Made by a program: the position numbers and the translations under genes
Part shown: positions 16,845 through 25,399 of the stretch, piece after piece
Layout: every line of letters begins with the position of its first letter
Position numbering within the stretch: position 1 is the stretch's first letter
NCBI RefSeq assembly: GCF_963667135.1
Contig: NZ_OY762974.1
Coordinates: 4,105,054 to 4,169,053, forward strand
Direction of reading: 5' to 3'
DNA from: an uncultured Macellibacteroides sp.
Lineage (GTDB): Bacteria > Bacteroidota > Bacteroidia > Bacteroidales > Tannerellaceae
Length of the DNA stretch: 64,000 nucleotides
The notes under the pieces: model-generated
Seen by the model: only the letters and a program-made list of their open reading frames with translations
The model's database searches: none
What the model was told of the DNA's origin: nothing

Positions 16845-17918
16845 ATGAAAAACCGGATCAAGACACACAGCAAAAAAAGGGGAAGCAACCGCCGCCTTTC
16901 CGAAAATTACATGTATACCGGCGAACTGGAAACGAAAACAGGCATCCGGTTGGTTCAGTATAATTCGGGAATGCTGGAGGTAAAGGACATTACAAGTCTC
17001 ACGTCCTTTACGCCCCTTGTAAGTAAAAAGTGCGTGAGTTGGATTCACGTAACAGGACTTACCGATGCCGCGCAGGTAACTTCGCTTGTAAAAGAGTTTG
17101 GTTTGCATAATTTGGATGCCAAGGATATATTAACGCCCGAGCATGTGGTTAAGATAGACGTTTTTGAGAATCATGCACTTATCATTCTTAACGACTGTTA
17201 TTACGACACGAATAACGAGCTGCATAGAGAACATTTAAGTTTGATTCTGACCAATGATACGGTAATTTCGTTTACCGAAAGCAACAATCCACTTTTCGAT
17301 GCGACCTTAAATGCCTTGCAAAGTAATTTGTTGGGCATTTGCACAAGGAAAGCAGACACCCTGCTTGCCTTCTTATTAAACCACGTTACGGTAAGTCTGG
17401 TCGACTCGGCATCCCGTATCGAAGACATGCTGGAAGATTTGGAAGAAGAATTATTGGATATCAAAGGAAATCGGATCAATTTTGGAGAAACAATCCAAGG
17501 AAAAAGGCGCGAATACATGATGATTAAAAAGAGTGTTTTGCCGTTGAAAGAGCAGTTTAACAAACTGTTATTGTCCAACAATCCGCTTATCAATAAAGAT
17601 ACGCTCCCCCTGTTTCGTGATGCAAACGATCAGTTGCAATACGTAACCCAAAGCATGGAAGGTTGTCGTGAAATAATATCATCACTGGTAGACCTTTACA
17701 TTTCCAACAACGACCTTCGGATGAACGCCATAATGAAACGGCTCACAGTAATGTCTACTATATTCATTCCCCTTACTTTCCTTGCAGGTGTATGGGGAAT
17801 GAACTTCAGACTTATGCCCGAACTAAGCTGGGAATATGGTTATCTGATTGCCTGGGGCGTTATGATTCTTACAGGACTTCTCACTTGGCTTTACATGAAG
17901 CGGAAGGATTGGTACTGA
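16845..17918 (+). CDS. corA: CorA-family magnesium/cobalt transporter
   Basis: The 357-residue protein has a large cytoplasmic alpha/beta domain and a long helix (about 170-290). Two C-terminal transmembrane helices follow, with the selectivity motif GMN in FLAGVWGMNFRLMPEL between them (about 315) and a basic tail (YMKRKDWY). This is the pentameric Mg2+ channel architecture. It lies 12 bp after mutS2 on the same strand. Its last 38 bp overlap tail-to-tail with the convergent glycosyltransferase gene, so no terminator separates them. Confidence 0.95.
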   Translation: MKNRIKTHSKKRGSNRRLSENYMYTGELETKTGIRLVQYNSGMLEVKDITSLTSFTPLVSKKCVSWIHVTGLTDAAQVTSLVKEFGLHNLDAKDILTPEHVVKIDVFENHALIILNDCYYDTNNELHREHLSLILTNDTVISFTESNNPLFDATLNALQSNLLGICTRKADTLLAFLLNHVTVSLVDSASRIEDMLEDLEEELLDIKGNRINFGETIQGKRREYMMIKKSVLPLKEQFNKLLLSNNPLINKDTLPLFRDANDQLQYVTQSMEGCREIISSLVDLYISNNDLRMNAIMKRLTVMSTIFIPLTFLAGVWGMNFRLMPELSWEYGYLIAWGVMILTGLLTWLYMKRKDWY

Positions 17919-18846
17919 TATTCTTTGTGGCATCGACAATGTATTCGGGACGATTTTTTACTTCATCAAACAAAATACCTATATATTGGCCCAATACTCC
18001 AACGGTAAGTAACTGAACTCCACCAAAGAAAACAACAGCGATCATTAAGGAAGTCCATCCGGTTTCCGCATTGCTAAATCCATATATTTTACCAATTGTA
18101 AACCAGATAGCCAGCAAAATACCTATTAACACGGTCGTAAAACCAAGTCCGGTAGCCATCTTAAGAGGTTTCTTCGAAAAGTATAACAACGCGTTAGAAG
18201 CAAACGTGAACATTTTACTTAATGGATACTTGGTTTCACCTGCAATACGCGCATTCCGTTCGTAATAGAAAGGAATCTGCTTAAAACCAACCCAGCTAAT
18301 AAGTCCACGGATATATTTTCCATGCTCTTTAAACCGGTCGAATTCATTCATCACTTTGCGGTCAATCAGACGGAAATCGCCTGTATCGACGGGAAAGGCT
18401 ACCTCACTCATACGATTTAAAAACCGATAAAACATACGGGAAGTCAGCAACTTGAAATTGTTTTCTCCCTCACGGCTTTTGCGTACGCAAAACACCACAT
18501 TGGCTTCTTCCTCTTCCTGCAACCGAAGAATGTCGGGTATAAGTTCGGGAGGATCCTGCATGTCGGCATCCAAAATGATGGCCAACTCCGATTCACAATA
18601 ATGAATACCAGCCGTAACTGCGGGCTGGTGACCAAAATTTCGTGAGAAATGGATTACTTTAACGTCCGGATCCGATACCGAAATCGCATCAAGTATCGAA
18701 CGGGTTGCATCGCGGCTTCCGTCATTAATATAAATAATTTCGGCTGGATAAGGAAGCTTACTTACAACCAGCTTCGTACGTCGGTACGACTCTGCAAGAA
18801 CAGCTTCTTCGTTGTAACAAGGTACAATGATTGAGAGTTTTTTCAT
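17881..18846 (-). CDS. Family 2 glycosyltransferase, GtrB/DPM1-like, with two membrane helices
   Basis: The 321-residue protein starts KKLSIIVPCYNEEAVLAESY, the GT-A nucleotide-sugar fold. It has INDGSRDATRSIL, the metal site LDADMQDPPEL, and DTGDFRLIDRKVMNEF. Two C-terminal transmembrane helices (about 230-290: ATGLGFTTVLIGILLAIWF, then AVVFFGGVQLLTVGVLGQYIGI) are typical of GtrB/polyprenyl-phosphate glucosyl- or mannosyl-transferases. Such enzymes charge undecaprenyl phosphate with a single sugar on the cytoplasmic face. The next upstream gene, 5 bp away, is a GtrA-family flippase, supporting this. The sugar and the final glycosylation target are not evident. Confidence 0.92.
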   Translation of the reverse strand: MKKLSIIVPCYNEEAVLAESYRRTKLVVSKLPYPAEIIYINDGSRDATRSILDAISVSDPDVKVIHFSRNFGHQPAVTAGIHYCESELAIILDADMQDPPELIPDILRLQEEEEANVVFCVRKSREGENNFKLLTSRMFYRFLNRMSEVAFPVDTGDFRLIDRKVMNEFDRFKEHGKYIRGLISWVGFKQIPFYYERNARIAGETKYPLSKMFTFASNALLYFSKKPLKMATGLGFTTVLIGILLAIWFTIGKIYGFSNAETGWTSLMIAVVFFGGVQLLTVGVLGQYIGILFDEVKNRPEYIVDATKNISTNPSASCKAK

Positions 18847-18851
18847 TCCCG

Positions 18852-19229
18852 CTAAGCTTTGAATGTATAGTATTTATTCATGATAAAATTAATCACCGTA
18901 TAAAATGCCATCGCCAGCAACTGGTTAAAATAAGAATCGATGGTAAGGTGTTTATTCAGGTAAAGCAACAACCCCAACTGCATGAGGTAGCATATACCAA
19001 ATACCACACCAAAACGAACAGCACCACGGGTCCACCCAATAGAGCTCTTAAACGTCCATTTTTTATTCAAAACAAAACTATTCAATACTCCTGCAGCATA
19101 CCCGGTTATGTTTGATAAAACATCCGAACATCCTGCCATTTTCATCATTACCCATATAACAACTGCTGTAATCAGTGTGTTACTCACACCTACAACGCCG
19201 TATCTAATGGCTTGCTTTAACGTTTCCAT
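18852..19229 (-). CDS. GtrA-family polyprenyl-phosphate-sugar flippase
   Basis: This 125-residue membrane protein has four hydrophobic helices (for example RYGVVGVSNTLITAVVIWVM, then NITGYAAGVLNSFVLNKKWTF, then FGVVFGICYLMQLGLLLYL). The FVLNKKWTF and NKYYTF segments are typical of GtrA. It probably flips the lipid-linked sugar made by the adjacent GtrB-like enzyme. Its first 26 bp overlap the end of the upstream hypothetical gene, so the three genes form one transcription unit. Confidence 0.9.
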   Translation of the reverse strand: METLKQAIRYGVVGVSNTLITAVVIWVMMKMAGCSDVLSNITGYAAGVLNSFVLNKKWTFKSSIGWTRGAVRFGVVFGICYLMQLGLLLYLNKHLTIDSYFNQLLAMAFYTVINFIMNKYYTFKA

Positions 19230-19953
19230 TCCTATCTATAATAGCTGTTATTTCATCCTCAGACAGCTCCTTTACATTTGTTACCGTGTACACTTGCGAT
19301 AAAAAGTTACCAAATTGGTTGCACTCTGCAATTGTTGCATCCAACAGAGCCTTTATATCCGTACGAATTGGTAACAAAAAAAGCAGTACAGCATACCTGT
19401 CCTTTATATCCATCCGCTCGATTTCGCAATCGGCTTTTTCCAGATAAAAGGCAAATTCGCGTTCAATATTCTGACGCTGGTACGCTTCAAAAGGTTTTTT
19501 ATCTGCTGCCTGTAAGAGTACAAAGAAACGAAGTTTTTCGTTCTTTCCACCCAATCCGGTAGAAATATATATCTGTTTTTCTTCAGAAAGTTCAGACTCA
19601 AGGGTAATACGACTCTCCATAAGCGCTAAATGAGCCCAGTCTTTTAATGTTGAATCTGGCGACTGCACATATTTTTCGAGCGCCCTATAGGCTTTCACAT
19701 TATGGGAAATGGCCAGGCGGGTAAGCGCAAACTTCTTATTCTCGTCGGTTACATCCGGCTCGGAAAGCCATCCGTCAAGTAATTCGAATTCGTCTTCATC
19801 AATCGGCCTCGCATTCTGTTTCATCCTGTCCGAATACTTAAAGTATTCAACCTGGCGTTCAACGGGCACACGTTCTTCCAAAATATGGAAATGCCCTTGC
19901 ATCGCTTTGAACGAATCGTGAAACTTTTTAAACATATCATCCTTTTCATTCAT
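19204..19953 (-). CDS. Conserved-looking hypothetical protein, mostly helical
   Basis: I do not recognise the family. The start at ATG 19953 (MNEKDDMFKKFHDSFKAM) gives 249 residues; an upstream in-frame start at 19992 would place the gene too near its promoter. The protein is soluble, acidic and predicted largely helical. It has repeated helix pairs (FALTRLAISHNVKAYRALEK, then LKDWAHLALMESRITLESEL) reminiscent of HEAT-like repeats. There are no transmembrane segments and no catalytic motif that I can name. It is the first gene of the unit with gtrA and gtrB and has a good promoter at 20000-20029. Confidence 0.75.
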   Translation of the reverse strand: MNEKDDMFKKFHDSFKAMQGHFHILEERVPVERQVEYFKYSDRMKQNARPIDEDEFELLDGWLSEPDVTDENKKFALTRLAISHNVKAYRALEKYVQSPDSTLKDWAHLALMESRITLESELSEEKQIYISTGLGGKNEKLRFFVLLQAADKKPFEAYQRQNIEREFAFYLEKADCEIERMDIKDRYAVLLFLLPIRTDIKALLDATIAECNQFGNFLSQVYTVTNVKELSEDEITAIIDRNGNVKASH

Positions 19954-19999
19954 ACGCCACTTTATTTTGTATTCATTTAGAGAACAAACCAAACTTACG

Positions 20000-20029
20000 C
20001 AAAGTTATGCTAATTTCGCTAAAAAACAA
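20000..20029 (-). promoter_or_regulatory. Promoter of the hypothetical-gtrA-gtrB unit
   Basis: On the minus strand the -7 element TAACTTTG (20000-20007) lies 19 bp downstream of a TTG -33 element (20027-20029). This matches the Bacteroidota consensus TTTG-N19-21-TAnnTTTG. It is back-to-back with the feoB promoter. Confidence 0.7.
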
Positions 20030-20093
20030 CTTTTCCATACATTCGCCCGTCTGTATAAGGGACGATTTACCGGTAAAATACCTACTAATCGGT

Positions 20094-20125
20094 ATTGATA
20101 CGAACTAATTTTAGGTTTACCTTTG
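20094..20125 (+). promoter_or_regulatory. Promoter of the feoA-feoB fusion gene
   Basis: A -33 ATTG (20094-20097) and a -7 TACCTTTG (20118-20125) are separated by 20 bp, an excellent Bacteroidota promoter. It places transcription start near 20131 and so excludes any translation start upstream of it. No Fur box could be read with confidence. Confidence 0.75.
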
Positions 20126-20142
20126 CAACAGATATAAGATAT

Positions 20143-22629
20143 ATGAGATTATCAGAACTTAGTACAGGCGAAAAAGGGGTAATTGTAAAGGTAATGGGAC
20201 GCGGAGCTTTCCGTAAACGCATTATCGAAATGGGATTCATCCGTGGTAAAATTGTAGATGTAATCCAGAATGCTCCTTTAAAAGATCCTATTCACTATAA
20301 AGTAATGGGATATGATGTATCGCTCCGACGGAGCGATGCCGCCTTGATCGAGGTGGTAAGCGAAACCGAATTTGCCAGCGTGCACAAGCCTGCGCAACAG
20401 CTTGCCGGCATTCCATCGGATAATTACGGACTTCCGTCTGATAACGACCTCGAGGCGCTCGCCTTAGACAAAGGTAAAATCATAAATGTAGCCCTTATCG
20501 GGAATCCTAACTGTGGTAAAACATCTCTCTTTAATTTTGCTTCAGGTTCGCACGAACATGTGGGCAATTACAGCGGTGTTACGGTTGATGCCAAGGAAGG
20601 TATATTTACGCAGAATGGTTATACATTTCGGATAGTTGACCTTCCGGGCACGTACTCTTTGTCTGCTTATACTCCCGAAGAGTTGTATGTACGACGCCAC
20701 CTGATACAAGAGCAGCCTGATGTGGTTATAAATGTAGTTGACGCATCCAATCTGGAACGTAACCTATACCTTACCACTCAGCTTATCGACATGGATGTAC
20801 GGATGGTGATTGCGCTGAATATGTATGACGATCTGGAAAAAAGCGGTAACAAATTCGACCACGAATCGCTGGCGAAAATGATTGGAGCACCTATCATTCC
20901 CACGATAAGCAAAACCGGATTTGGCATTGAGAATCTTTTCGACCGGGTTATTTCTGTATACGAGGAAACCGACCCTATACTCCGGCATGTTCATATAAAC
21001 TATGGAGATACTATCGAAAAGAATATAAACTCTTTGCGTAAAATGCTAAAAAGGAATGGCAACGTTGATAAGACGTTCTCTAAACGTTACCTGGCCATCA
21101 AATTACTTGAAAACGACAAGGAAGTACAACAATACGTAAAAGGATTGCCTGAAACAAAGTCTATTCTTGAAGCCTGCGATCTGTACTCGCAGCAACTGGA
21201 AGAGATGCTGAAGGAAGATGCCGAAACGGCTATTACTAACGCGCGTTACGGGTACATATCGGGGGCGTTACGTGAAACTTTTGTTGCAAACAAAATAAAG
21301 GAAGTTAGCAGTACCCAGATTATCGATCTTTTTGTAACTCACAAGGTACTTGGTTTCCCTATCTTTATTTTTTTTATGTGGTTTATGTTCGAAGCCACCT
21401 TCAAGCTGGGAGAATATCCTATGCTATGGATTGAATGGGGTGTAGAACAAATAGGCAATTTTGCACGTAACTTTATGCCCGAAGGTCCTCTTAAGGACTT
21501 GCTGGTAGACGGCATTATCGGCGGTGTTGGGGGTGTGATTGTCTTCCTTCCCAATATCCTTATTTTATACCTCTTTATTTCCTTTATGGAAGATTCGGGA
21601 TATATGGCACGTGCAGCCTTTATTATGGATAAGATTATGCACAAGATGGGACTTCACGGCAAATCCTTTATTCCTCTTGTTATGGGATTTGGATGCAATG
21701 TACCTGCGATTATGGCCACAAGAACCATCGAAAGCCGGAATAGCCGCATGATCACCATGCTGATCAATCCTCTTATGAGCTGCAGTGCGCGGCTTCCTGT
21801 ATATGTACTCCTTACCGGAGCCTTTTTTGCAGAGAATGCCAGTACGGTTTTATTGATTATGTATTCGTCGGGTATTATGCTGGCAGTCGTCATGGCAAAA
21901 CTTTTCAAACGTTTTCTTTTCAGCAAAGAAGATATTCCTTTTGTTATGGAACTTCCTCCCTATCGAATGCCTACAAGCAAATCGATTCTGATTCATATGT
22001 GGGAAAAGGCCAAGCAATACCTGCATAAGATGGGTGGTATTATTTTGGTTGCGTCCATATTAATCTGGTTCCTCGGGTACTTCCCCAGAGAAACAGAACA
22101 AGGCAAGGTGTTTGATGCCAAAATAGAGAAGGTTCAAAACAGCACATTGCCGTCGGAAACTAAAAATGAATCGATCGCCGAACTGAGTAGACTTAAAAAC
22201 ATGGAACATCAGCAGAACTCCTACATCGGACGAATCGGACAGGCAATTCAACCGGCATTAGCTCCACTGGGATTCGACTGGAAAATCAGCGTCAGTCTTC
22301 TTTCCGGAATGGCAGCCAAAGAAGTAGTCGTAAGCACCCTAAGCGTTTTATATACAGGAGACTCGGAAAACAGTCAGAGTCTGCAGAGTAGACTTCAATC
22401 GGACAAGGATAAAGAGGGTAATCCTGTATTCTCTCCGTTGGTTGCTCTTAGTATGATGCTATTTGTGCTTATTTATTTTCCGTGTGTAGCCACAGTTACC
22501 GCTATTGTAAATGAGTCTAAGTCGTGGAAATGGGGCGCCTTTGTAATTATATACACCTGTACGCTAGCCTGGCTGGTATCATTTGTTGTTTATCAACTTG
22601 GAACTATTTTCATAAACCTCTTTATTTAA
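20143..22629 (+). CDS. feoB: Ferrous iron transporter FeoA-FeoB fusion
   Basis: From the ATG at 20143 (MRLSELSTGEKGVIVKVMG) the protein is 828 residues; an in-frame TTG at 20095 lies in the promoter and is rejected. Residues about 1-75 are a FeoA SH3-like domain. The G protein domain follows (about 125-300) with G1 GNPNCGKT, G2 Thr in GVTVDAKEG, G3 DLPGTYSL and G4 NMYD. The membrane part has the two Gate regions (ARAAFIMDKIMHKMG, then NVPAIMATRTIESR, then MAAKEVVVSTLSVLYTG) and about eight to ten helices. It imports Fe2+ across the inner membrane. FeoA fused to FeoB is common in Bacteroidota. A Cys-rich FeoB partner gene lies 1.1 kb downstream. Confidence 0.96.
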   Translation: MRLSELSTGEKGVIVKVMGRGAFRKRIIEMGFIRGKIVDVIQNAPLKDPIHYKVMGYDVSLRRSDAALIEVVSETEFASVHKPAQQLAGIPSDNYGLPSDNDLEALALDKGKIINVALIGNPNCGKTSLFNFASGSHEHVGNYSGVTVDAKEGIFTQNGYTFRIVDLPGTYSLSAYTPEELYVRRHLIQEQPDVVINVVDASNLERNLYLTTQLIDMDVRMVIALNMYDDLEKSGNKFDHESLAKMIGAPIIPTISKTGFGIENLFDRVISVYEETDPILRHVHINYGDTIEKNINSLRKMLKRNGNVDKTFSKRYLAIKLLENDKEVQQYVKGLPETKSILEACDLYSQQLEEMLKEDAETAITNARYGYISGALRETFVANKIKEVSSTQIIDLFVTHKVLGFPIFIFFMWFMFEATFKLGEYPMLWIEWGVEQIGNFARNFMPEGPLKDLLVDGIIGGVGGVIVFLPNILILYLFISFMEDSGYMARAAFIMDKIMHKMGLHGKSFIPLVMGFGCNVPAIMATRTIESRNSRMITMLINPLMSCSARLPVYVLLTGAFFAENASTVLLIMYSSGIMLAVVMAKLFKRFLFSKEDIPFVMELPPYRMPTSKSILIHMWEKAKQYLHKMGGIILVASILIWFLGYFPRETEQGKVFDAKIEKVQNSTLPSETKNESIAELSRLKNMEHQQNSYIGRIGQAIQPALAPLGFDWKISVSLLSGMAAKEVVVSTLSVLYTGDSENSQSLQSRLQSDKDKEGNPVFSPLVALSMMLFVLIYFPCVATVTAIVNESKSWKWGAFVIIYTCTLAWLVSFVVYQLGTIFINLFI

Positions 22630-22635
22630 AACAAG

Positions 22636-23622
22636 ATGGACAAGAATCGTATTCACTGGGGAATTATTGGTTGTGGCGACGTTACAGAAAAGAAAAGTGG
22701 TCCGGCTTTTTATACCTTGCCTCATACAAAGCTGACTGCCGTAATGCGCCGGGATGCTGCAAAAGCAGCCGATTATGCAAAACGACACAACGTTAGCAAT
22801 TGGTACGACAATGCTGTTGATTTAATAAACGACCCAGAAGTTGAGGCAATTTATATCGCTAGCCCTCCCGATAGCCATGCAGAGCTAACCATCATGGCAT
22901 TGGAAAAAGGCAAGCCGGTATACGTTGAAAAGCCGATGGCACTAACGTATCTGCAATGTAAGGAAATGATTGAAGCTTCCGAAAAATTTCAGATACCTCT
23001 TTACGTGGCATACTATAGAAGAGAACAGCCCTACTTCCTTAAAGTTAAAGAGCTGCTTGATAATGGCATAATTGGAGATCCTAAGCACGTTTCCCTGCGT
23101 TTAGTACGCGAGCCCCTACCCTGCGACACCTCAGCAATTAAACCATGGCGACTGGACTTCAGTAAGTCCGGCGGGGGATATTTTGCCGACATGGGATCTC
23201 ATCAGCTTGATATGCTGATGTTTCTTTTTGGGACCATCGAAAGTCAACAGTCTTTTGTTACGAACAAAGGACATCTTTACGAAACAGAAGATTACGTAAG
23301 TTCTATATTTCAATTCAAATCAGGAGTAAGCGCTCAAGCCTTGTGGTATTTTACAGCGCCGAAGGGGATATACGATGATTATGTTGAAGTTGTTGGAACA
23401 AAAGGAACCTTGCGTTTTTCTATATTCGACATGACTCCCATTGTCGTAAAAACAGCGAATGAAGTCAGGTATGATGTAGGAAAACCAGCTATTGTGGAAG
23501 CTCCAATGATTAGCCGCGTAAGCACCGAACTGCTTGAAGGTAGCTATCAGACCCAAGGGTTGCGGGATGCTGCCGAAGTAACCCGGTTGATCGAAGAAAT
23601 TCTATCCCCCTACTATGCATAA
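22636..23622 (+). CDS. Gfo/Idh/MocA-family NAD(P)-dependent oxidoreductase
   Basis: The 328-residue protein has a Rossmann N-terminus (RIHWGIIGCGDVTEKKSGPA) and the family motif EKPMALTYLQC (about residue 95). The C-terminal beta-sheet domain includes DMGSHQLDMLMFLFG, whose His is the usual catalytic-site residue. Members oxidise or reduce sugars, inositols and similar polyols. It begins 6 bp after the feoB stop and precedes the Cys-rich gene, so it is cotranscribed with iron-uptake genes. I see no functional reason for this in the sequence. Substrate not predictable. Confidence 0.9.
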   Translation: MDKNRIHWGIIGCGDVTEKKSGPAFYTLPHTKLTAVMRRDAAKAADYAKRHNVSNWYDNAVDLINDPEVEAIYIASPPDSHAELTIMALEKGKPVYVEKPMALTYLQCKEMIEASEKFQIPLYVAYYRREQPYFLKVKELLDNGIIGDPKHVSLRLVREPLPCDTSAIKPWRLDFSKSGGGYFADMGSHQLDMLMFLFGTIESQQSFVTNKGHLYETEDYVSSIFQFKSGVSAQALWYFTAPKGIYDDYVEVVGTKGTLRFSIFDMTPIVVKTANEVRYDVGKPAIVEAPMISRVSTELLEGSYQTQGLRDAAEVTRLIEEILSPYYA

Positions 23623-23718
23623 ATAGCCTACAGATTGGATGAATTTTCAATTTTAAACTTCTATGATAAAACCACCTGATTGTTTTTAATGTTATATAAT
23701 TCAAAAAGGGAAAAGTAT

Positions 23719-23895
23719 ATGTGGCAAGAAATAGCAATAATAATAATTGGGATCCTTACAGTTCTCTATGTAGGTTGGAAAATTTACAAGATGCTTACAA
23801 CACCCAAGGATCCGGACAACCCTTGCTCTGGTTGCAGTGGTTGTTCTCTCAAAGACCAAATAAAAACAAAAAAAGAATGCAGCACAGCGCATTGA
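23719..23895 (+). CDS. FeoB-associated Cys-rich membrane protein
   Basis: From the ATG at 23719 this is a 58-residue protein. It has one N-terminal transmembrane helix (MWQEIAIIIIGILTVLYVGW) and a short tail with CSGCSGCSL and a further Cys near the end. This matches the small Cys-rich proteins that commonly follow feoB in Bacteroidota and may hold or pass on iron. An ATG at 23680 would add 13 polar residues ahead of the helix and is less likely. It lies 96 bp after the oxidoreductase gene and ends 16 bp before a strong terminator. Confidence 0.85.
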   Translation: MWQEIAIIIIGILTVLYVGWKIYKMLTTPKDPDNPCSGCSGCSLKDQIKTKKECSTAH

Positions 23896-23911
23896 ACAGA
23901 ATAAATATTGT

Positions 23912-23980
23912 ATATATAAAAAAGAAGAAAGATAGTAATCGCTTGTCAAGTGTTTACTATCTTTCTTCTTTTTTATATAT
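23912..23980. terminator. Bidirectional hairpin terminator between the feo unit and ugd
   Basis: Perfect 27-nt arms (23912-23938 and 23954-23980) enclose a 15-nt loop. The core AAGAAGAAAGATAGTAA pairs fully, and the stem ends in A/T runs that give a U-run on either strand. It serves the convergent feo unit (plus) and ugd (minus). Confidence 0.93.
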
Positions 23981-24000
23981 TTAGTCAGGCTACTAAAATA

Positions 24001-25314
24001 TCATCGGCCAATACAATAGTAAGTAAAGCCATTCTCTGCTAGTTCCGACTTATCATAAATATTACGACCATCAATTACCAATGGAACCCGCATCAATTTC
24101 TTTATTGCGTTCCATGAGGGCATTCTGAATTCTTTCCATTCGGTAACCAACACAAGGGCATCCGCATCAACAACCGAATCATATATGTCTTTTGCATACA
24201 AAACCTTACCATCTATTCTGCGCTGCGCCTCAACCATGGCAATTGGATCGTATGCCGTTACCTCGCATCCAGCCTCAACCATTTTATCAATAAGCACCAA
24301 AGAAGGAGCTTCTCGCATATCATCAGTTTCCGGTTTAAAAGCCAGCCCCCACAAAGCTATCTTTTTCCCTTCCAGATCACCGTTAAAATGCTTATACAAC
24401 TTTTGGAACAATATGGTTTTCTGCATTTCGTTTACATCTTCCACTGCCTGCAAAATACGCATAGGATAACCATTGTCAACGCCGGTTCTAACCAAAGCCT
24501 TCACATCCTTAGGAAAACAGGAACCTCCATAACCACAGCCCGGATATAAAAAACGACTACCAATACGCTCATCCGTTCCAATTCCTTTTCGCACCATATT
24601 TACATCGGCACCTATAATCTCACAAAGGTTTGCAATATCATTCATAAAGCTGATACGCGTAGCCAACATAGCATTGGCAGCATATTTAGTCATTTCCGCA
24701 GAAGGAACATCCATGTAAATCACACGGAAATTATTTAACAGAAACGGTCTGTATAACTTAGACATCAAAGCTTCTGCCCTTTCAGATTCAACCCCCACTA
24801 CTACCCGATCCGGACTCATAAAATCGCTGATAGCTGTTCCCTCTTTCAGGAACTCAGGATTGGAGGCAATATCAAAAGAAAGATCAACACCCCGTAAGTC
24901 CAGCTCATGCTGAATAGTTTGTTTAATAATCTGAGCAGTACCAACCGGTACGGTGCTTTTAGTTACCACCAACAAATATTTTGTCATATACCGTCCAATT
25001 GTCCGGGCTACATCAAGAACGTATTTAAGATCGGCACTACCATCTTCATCAGGAGGAGTACCAACAGCACTAAACAATACCTCAACATCATTAAGGCACT
25101 CTTTAAGTTCTGTCGTAAAATGAAGACGTTCGGCCTGAACATTACGCCGCACCATCTCTTCGAGTCCTGGCTCGTATATTGGAATTATTCCTTTCTTAAG
25201 ATTATCGATTTTACGTGAATCAATATCAACACAATATACCTCTGTTCCCATCTCGGCAAAACAAGTTCCTGTTACCAAGCCAACATAACCAGTTCCAACT
25301 ATTGCTACCTTCAT
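24001..25314 (-). CDS. ugd: UDP-glucose 6-dehydrogenase
   Basis: The 437-residue protein has the NAD-binding start KVAIVGTGYVGLVTGTCFAE. It has the catalytic-Cys motif FLYPGCGYGGSCFPKDVKAL (about residues 255-275) and C-terminal UDP-binding KIALWGLAFKPETDDMREAP. It oxidises UDP-glucose to UDP-glucuronate in two NAD-dependent steps, giving a precursor for acidic surface polysaccharide. It lies at the distal end of the polysaccharide locus, separated from it by the plus-strand acyltransferase/SGNH pair, so it has its own promoter or was joined to the locus later. Confidence 0.96.
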   Translation of the reverse strand: MKVAIVGTGYVGLVTGTCFAEMGTEVYCVDIDSRKIDNLKKGIIPIYEPGLEEMVRRNVQAERLHFTTELKECLNDVEVLFSAVGTPPDEDGSADLKYVLDVARTIGRYMTKYLLVVTKSTVPVGTAQIIKQTIQHELDLRGVDLSFDIASNPEFLKEGTAISDFMSPDRVVVGVESERAEALMSKLYRPFLLNNFRVIYMDVPSAEMTKYAANAMLATRISFMNDIANLCEIIGADVNMVRKGIGTDERIGSRFLYPGCGYGGSCFPKDVKALVRTGVDNGYPMRILQAVEDVNEMQKTILFQKLYKHFNGDLEGKKIALWGLAFKPETDDMREAPSLVLIDKMVEAGCEVTAYDPIAMVEAQRRIDGKVLYAKDIYDSVVDADALVLVTEWKEFRMPSWNAIKKLMRVPLVIDGRNIYDKSELAENGFTYYCIGR

Positions 25315-25399
25315 AAGCTTAATCTAATTAGTAAAGTCGTGCGAATGTAATACAATTTTATGGTACATTTACGTTATTATATGAAAAAACATTTCAGAC

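Noticed and set aside
20095-22629. TTG start of feoB at 20095
   Set aside because: It lies in the -33 promoter element, upstream of the expected transcription start; ATG 20143 begins the FeoA domain properly.
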